This document shows, one piece after another, positions 60,885-64,000 of a stretch of DNA of 64,000 bases. This DNA comes from Paenibacillus zeisoli (lineage in GTDB: Bacteria; Bacillota; Bacilli; Paenibacillales; Paenibacillaceae): positions 1-64,000 of the forward strand of contig NZ_RZNX01000011.1 in the NCBI RefSeq assembly GCF_003994465.1. Direction: 5' to 3'. The notes beneath the pieces were generated by a model. The model ran no database searches and had not been told where the DNA came from. It saw only the letters and a list, made by a program, of their open reading frames with translations. A program made the translations under genes and the position numbers. Within the stretch, counting starts at the first letter, position 1; every line of letters begins with the position of its first letter.

Positions 60885-61823
60885 ATGCAAATTACTAACA
60901 AGGCGGTATGTCCAATAATGCAAGCAGCAAACAAAACATTTATGGCAGTCTGGATTAGTCTGATCAGCAATTTGTTTTTGACAGGACTTAAAATTTTTGT
61001 CGGCTTTCTGTTCAAGAGCCAGGTTCTTATTGCAGACGGTATACATAATGCGGGAGACGTGGTGGCTTCTTTTGCTGCTTTAACCTCCACCCGGATATCG
61101 AAAAAGCCCGCAGATGAGGATCACCCTTATGGTCATGGTAAAGCGGAAGTTCTGGCCTCAGCAGTTGTGGCTTTGATTCTGGCGCTTGCCGCAGTTCTAA
61201 TGATAGTCAAATCTATAGAAGCATTCTTCTCACCTGCTGAGGAGGCAAGTCTAATCGCTTTGTCCGCCGCGGTAATTTCACTGGTCTGGAAGCAGGTGCT
61301 GTATGTATATTGTATCCGGGTAGGCAGGGTGGAGAACAGCAAGAGTCTAATGGCAACGGCCTATGATCATCTTGCGGATGTGTACGCCTCTGCAGCTGCC
61401 TGTGCAGGGATCGGCCTTGCACTAATTGGAGATCATTATGATATTCCTTTTACGAAATATGGTGATCCTATTGCCGGACTAGTAGTATCTTACTTTGTAC
61501 TAAAGCTGGCTTATAAGATGGGGCGAGAATCTGTAGATGTTCTGATGGAAAAGAATATTTCTCAGGAACAGCTGGACCAGATTCATCAGATTGTGAAGCG
61601 GGCCGAGCATGTGAAGCGGATTGACCGGATTCGGGCAAGGGAATTGGGGAATTACATTATTGTTGATGTTAGGGTAAGTATTCCAAGTGAGATGACGGTA
61701 CAGCAAGGTCATGATGTAAGCAAGGCAATCCGGAATTCAATAAAAAGTGAAGTGAATTACGTAGAAGAGGTTCTGGTGCATATTAATCCATGGTATCAAG
61801 GGGATACAAGGGAGGAGAAGTAG
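60885..61823 (+). CDS. cation diffusion facilitator family transporter
   Basis: 312 residues with six membrane helices and a C-terminal cytoplasmic domain (about 215-312). The metal-site motifs are IADGIHNAGD (helix 2) and AYDHLADVYAS (helix 5); HPYGHGKAEVLAS lies in the cytoplasmic loop. N/D plus H/D ligands in this family fit zinc, iron or manganese export with proton exchange; selectivity is not certain. The start could be ATG 60885 (GGTGAAGC nearby) or ATG 60918 (AAGGCGG). No metal regulator is adjacent. Confidence 0.92.
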   Translation: MQITNKAVCPIMQAANKTFMAVWISLISNLFLTGLKIFVGFLFKSQVLIADGIHNAGDVVASFAALTSTRISKKPADEDHPYGHGKAEVLASAVVALILALAAVLMIVKSIEAFFSPAEEASLIALSAAVISLVWKQVLYVYCIRVGRVENSKSLMATAYDHLADVYASAAACAGIGLALIGDHYDIPFTKYGDPIAGLVVSYFVLKLAYKMGRESVDVLMEKNISQEQLDQIHQIVKRAEHVKRIDRIRARELGNYIIVDVRVSIPSEMTVQQGHDVSKAIRNSIKSEVNYVEEVLVHINPWYQGDTREEK

Positions 61824-61912
61824 AGAAAGGCCGTACAGGAACCTATTATAAAGAGGACAATGATAGCGGCAAAGAGAATTAGGATCCTCTCAAATGAGTC
61901 CAGTCTTTTCAC
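61796..61912 (-). CDS. small membrane protein candidate (38 residues)
   Basis: The GTG-started ORF reads MKRLDSFERILILFAAIIVL, then FIIGSCTAFLYFSSLVSP. A basic start, one long hydrophobic helix and a GAGGAG nine bases before the GTG all fit a real small protein. TATAAT with a weak -35 lies upstream on the same strand. It overlaps the 3' end of the cation transporter gene by 28 nt in antisense. No homologue was checked. It fills most of the gap before the agr-like locus. Confidence 0.5.
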   Translation of the reverse strand: MKRLDSFERILILFAAIIVLFIIGSCTAFLYFSSLVSP

Positions 61913-62085
61913 AGATAATCACTCCTCATTTAAATGTTAACTAATTATACAATAATATCCATGGATCCGTGAAGATACTGCTAAAAATACTTTTGAAATT
62001 TCATATTTTGTTTCCATAAAGTACTAGAACTTTCCCCTGTACTTCCCTATAATCTAGTTAATAAGTATAGGGTGGTGCAGGTATT

Positions 62086-62784
62086 TTGTTGTCTTCTTAT
62101 GTTTATATTGGTCTTGGGATTTGTGACGCCCTCGCCATGTTTGCTCTAATGATCTCCCTTTACAGGCTTCCTCTCTGGTCCTACCGCTTCAAAGTAGCTG
62201 GTTTTGTTGTATTCATAGCCCTCTTTTCATTTGTAATGAGGCTGGTGCTTGAAGTTCCACAGCTTGATCTTCCAATTCAGTATGTGTTCTTCCTGATCTT
62301 TATCAAATTTGTTTATAGACTTAAATTCAGTCATTCCTCATTTGTTGCTGGAGCAGGGGTTACTGCTTATGCGATTCTGCAGCTTACGATCTACTATGTT
62401 TATCACCTGGTCGGCATGATCTATCAGAGTGATCTGTTGAAGACCGAGGGTGCTGTGTACCTGATCCAGATCAGTTCCATTCTCGCTGCTTATGGGATCG
62501 CTATCTTTCTTAAGTACTTTCGTCTGGGCTTCTCATTTATCCGGATTCCACAGGACGGGCAGCCTTCTCCCCAGAAAGAACAGACATCCTTGTTAATTGC
62601 CTCCATTCTTTCTACTGTAACCATTTTCCTGATTAGTTTTTTTCTGTACAACGTAGATTCTCTGGGTATTACCATCATGGCTTTCTCAACCTTCAGCATT
62701 TCCTATTTCCTCTCCCAAAGGAGCGATTATGAAGGGGTTAGAAGCATTGTCGAAGCATCTCTCCAGCAGGATAAAGCAAAGTGA
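62086..62784 (+). CDS. polytopic membrane protein of the agr-like locus (kinase-less AgrC-type sensor?)
   Basis: 232 residues, TTG start (62086 or 62089) after GGTGGTGCAGG. Six or seven hydrophobic helices are visible (IGLGICDALAMFALMISLY through ITIMAFSTFSISYFL). The last 20 residues are charged. There is no histidine-kinase or ATPase domain, so it matches only the membrane sensor half expected of AgrC. It overlaps agrB by 56 nt, implying coupled expression. It might sense the peptide and pass the signal to a separate kinase, or serve as its transporter. A -10 TATAAT at 62048-62053 lies upstream. Confidence in the family link is low; in the ORF it is good. Confidence 0.72.
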   Translation: MLSSYVYIGLGICDALAMFALMISLYRLPLWSYRFKVAGFVVFIALFSFVMRLVLEVPQLDLPIQYVFFLIFIKFVYRLKFSHSSFVAGAGVTAYAILQLTIYYVYHLVGMIYQSDLLKTEGAVYLIQISSILAAYGIAIFLKYFRLGFSFIRIPQDGQPSPQKEQTSLLIASILSTVTIFLISFFLYNVDSLGITIMAFSTFSISYFLSQRSDYEGVRSIVEASLQQDKAK

Positions 62785-63259
62785 TCCAGAGGGACCGGTT
62801 AGCCTCGAAGTTCTGGAGTATGAGCTGGGCATACGCCTGAATTTCCTTTCCACAGTACTGCTGACCGTTCTGGCTGGATGGATAACCGGGAACTTAAGGG
62901 AGGCCTCCCTTGCCATGCTCTCCTTCCTGATGGTAAGAAGGTTCTCGGGCGGCGTTCATATGAAGTCACTAACCCTTTGTGCTATTGTGTCCGCCGCTAT
63001 ATTTGTGAGTATTTCATTAATCTCATTGGAACATGATCAAGTACGGTTACTCACACTCCTATCTGCAGCCATATTCTTGATATACTCCCCTAACATTCTT
63101 GAGGAACTTAACCCTTCACCTTTGACACCTTACATGAAAGCGATCTCATTCATGCTTGTGCTAACTAACTTGTTATTTCTGTCATCAGCAATAGCGCTTG
63201 CCTGTGCTGTTCAAGCTTTTCTTATATTGCCTTTCTGGAAGGGAGGTGAATCAGAATGA
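62729..63259 (+). CDS. agrB: AgrB family peptide-processing cysteine endopeptidase
   Basis: 176 residues with about five membrane helices. The catalytic His77 and Cys84 lie in RRFSGGVHMKSLTLC, the same residue numbers as in S. aureus AgrB. The N-terminus is a short amphipathic, charged region. AgrB removes the C-terminal part of AgrD and helps make the cyclic peptide signal at the membrane. RBS AAGGAG precedes ATG 62729, inside the upstream gene. Its stop overlaps the next start (ATGA), so agrD is translated by coupling. Confidence 0.93.
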   Translation: MKGLEALSKHLSSRIKQSDPEGPVSLEVLEYELGIRLNFLSTVLLTVLAGWITGNLREASLAMLSFLMVRRFSGGVHMKSLTLCAIVSAAIFVSISLISLEHDQVRLLTLLSAAIFLIYSPNILEELNPSPLTPYMKAISFMLVLTNLLFLSSAIALACAVQAFLILPFWKGGESE

Positions 63260-63387
63260 AGCAGTCGTTAGCCCGCAGTATCTCTATGTTGTTGTACAAG
63301 AGTGCGAAGAAATCCTCCATATCAACGAAAAGTTTTATTGGAGCTAAGTCGCTCCCTAAAGAACTACAAGATATTAAGTCCAAGTAA
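63256..63387 (+). CDS. agrD: AgrD-like cyclic autoinducer peptide precursor
   Basis: 43 codons, ATG 63256 with GGGAGGTGAA upstream, stop at 63385-63387. The N-terminus (MKQSLARSISMLLYKSAKKS) can form the amphipathic membrane helix of AgrD. The core reads SISTKSFIGA, followed by KSLPKELQDIKSK; LPKEL matches the conserved C-terminal PKEL block that AgrB needs. If cleavage follows Ala30, the ring would run from Ser26 (SFIGA), giving a lactone; no Cys exists in the peptide. The gene is adjacent to agrB and overlaps it by four bases, which supports the assignment. Confidence 0.85.
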   Translation: MKQSLARSISMLLYKSAKKSSISTKSFIGAKSLPKELQDIKSK

Positions 63388-63469
63388 TTTCATTTCAAGA
63401 CAGCTTAGATCTTCCAGACAAGCCTGGGAACCTCTTAGTCAGTCACGAATTCTCTATATAAAATAATCA

Positions 63470-63503
63470 AGAAAGCTCATGTGCTCACATGGGCTTTCTT
63501 TAG
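63470..63503 (+). terminator. terminator after agrD
   Basis: AGAAAGCTCATGTG pairs with CACATGGGCTTTCT (G-U allowed), followed by TTA. 63388-63469 holds nothing else recognisable. Confidence 0.75.
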
Positions 63504-63598
63504 ACTTGAAAATAGAACATACGTTCCTATATAATTTAATTGAGAACTATTAGGGAATACTAATAAATACATAGAAATGCGATAAGGAGGAGTTCCGT

Positions 63599-63883
63599 AT
63601 GCTCCCTGATTTCGAGCGCAAGCTGCTGCGGATTTTGTATAATTTCTCTTTGAAGTACCGGCGTATACCGGATATGCGGGACATTCAGAGGCTGACAGGC
63701 AGACACCATCCCGAGGAGATCGAGAAGGGCCTTTTTCGGCTTGAGGAGGAGAAGTATATCGTATGGGAGGACAGGAAGGATGTTGGAACCATACGGATAT
63801 TGGAAGGTTGGGACCGTACACAACCTGGTGTCCCCCGGGACAGCAGCGAAGGCGGCAATACGGAGTATTGGACGAAATATTGA
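63599..63883 (+). CDS. hypothetical protein with possible winged helix
   Basis: 94 residues. The first half is helical and looks like a winged helix (LLRILYNFSLKYRRIPDMRDIQRLTGRHHPEEIEKGLFRLEEEKYIVWED), similar in layout to the LexA N-terminus or other small HTH proteins; a 30-residue polar tail follows. RBS AAGGAGGAG precedes ATG 63599. It is not recognised as a named family. It lies downstream of the agr-like locus but behind a terminator. Confidence 0.72.
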   Translation: MLPDFERKLLRILYNFSLKYRRIPDMRDIQRLTGRHHPEEIEKGLFRLEEEKYIVWEDRKDVGTIRILEGWDRTQPGVPRDSSEGGNTEYWTKY

Positions 63884-63927
63884 AATGTGATTTTTTTTAT
63901 TTCGTGCCCAGCGCGTTATCAATAATA

Positions 63928-63984
63928 AAAAAAAGGACAAAAACCCTCGTATAATTGCACGATACAAGGGCTTTTGTCCGGGGA
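63928..63984 (-). terminator. terminator of a minus-strand gene beyond the window
   Basis: On the minus strand GGACAAAAGCCCTTGTATC pairs with GATACGAGGGTTTTTGTCC-like sequence, followed by eight T. It should serve a gene to the right of the window. At the very edge GGGATCTC-TTGC-GAGATCCC (63979-64000 region) forms a further hairpin. Confidence 0.7.
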
Positions 63985-64000
63985 TCTCTTGCGAGATCCC

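Noticed and set aside
1-64000. CRISPR arrays, tRNA genes, prophage or conjugative modules
   Set aside because: No regularly spaced repeats, no tRNA folds and no phage structural or mating genes were seen; the single GH25 gene is not enough to call a prophage.

Overview
The window looks like chromosomal DNA of a Bacillales Gram-positive, most likely Paenibacillus or a close relative. The signs are strong AGGAGG-type ribosome binding sites, frequent GTG and TTG starts, and many intrinsic terminators. Family content agrees: Zur-type S14/L33 paralogues, a fru PTS operon with a cre site, an FMN riboswitch, an IS200-like element, many AraC/MerR/MarR regulators, and an agr-like peptide-processing locus. 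The genus call is inference from family content; no database search was possible.

Layout. 1-540 is the end of an rRNA operon (23S 3' tip, 5S, terminator). 542-9106 carries a chemoreceptor, a multi-PAS hybrid histidine kinase, a GntR regulator facing an HPP-family membrane protein, an aldo/keto reductase and a ThuA-like protein. 9226-14026 holds a DUF1361 membrane protein, the candidate Zur-controlled pair rpsN-rpmG, a thioredoxin-like ferredoxin, a DsbA-type oxidoreductase, and a MerR/MFS/universal-stress-protein group. 14098-17880 is a fructose PTS operon (DeoR-type regulator, fruK, EIIBC, EIIA). 17903-20668 includes an EamA transporter behind an FMN riboswitch (a predicted flavin transporter) and an AraC regulator. 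20840-25884 has a half-size ABC exporter, the IS200-like element, a DUF4349 lipoprotein and a second chemoreceptor.

25995-33007 runs mostly on the minus strand: a J-like membrane protein without HPD, a MerR/carboxymuconolactone-decarboxylase-like pair, an L,D-transpeptidase, a hydrolase, fumC, and a DUF457/YdjM-like membrane protein with a near-consensus SOS box; an aldose epimerase follows on plus. 33044-45204 contains a decayed HIT gene, a LytTR regulator, two divergent Gfo/Idh/MocA oxidoreductases, an EamA/AraC pair, a lactonase, PPK2, an AI-2E-type permease, gluconokinase, a His-rich secreted protein and an aromatic-acid-exporter-like protein. 45428-55276 has HelD, an MFS transporter, rpiA, an extraordinary 72-residue protein that is 46% methionine, a GNAT, and a MarR-MMPL operon. 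55617-61823 has nirB without nirD, a TPR protein, gpmA, a GH25 lysozyme and a cation efflux protein.

62086-63387 is an agr-like locus. A polytopic membrane protein without a kinase domain overlaps agrB, which has the expected His and Cys. agrB overlaps a 43-codon agrD-like gene too short for routine ORF calling. Its peptide has Ser, not Cys, where the ring residue is expected, which predicts a lactone rather than a thiolactone signal. This locus, the FMN-riboswitch transporter, the Met-rich protein and the Zur and SOS-like operators are the most interesting parts of the window.
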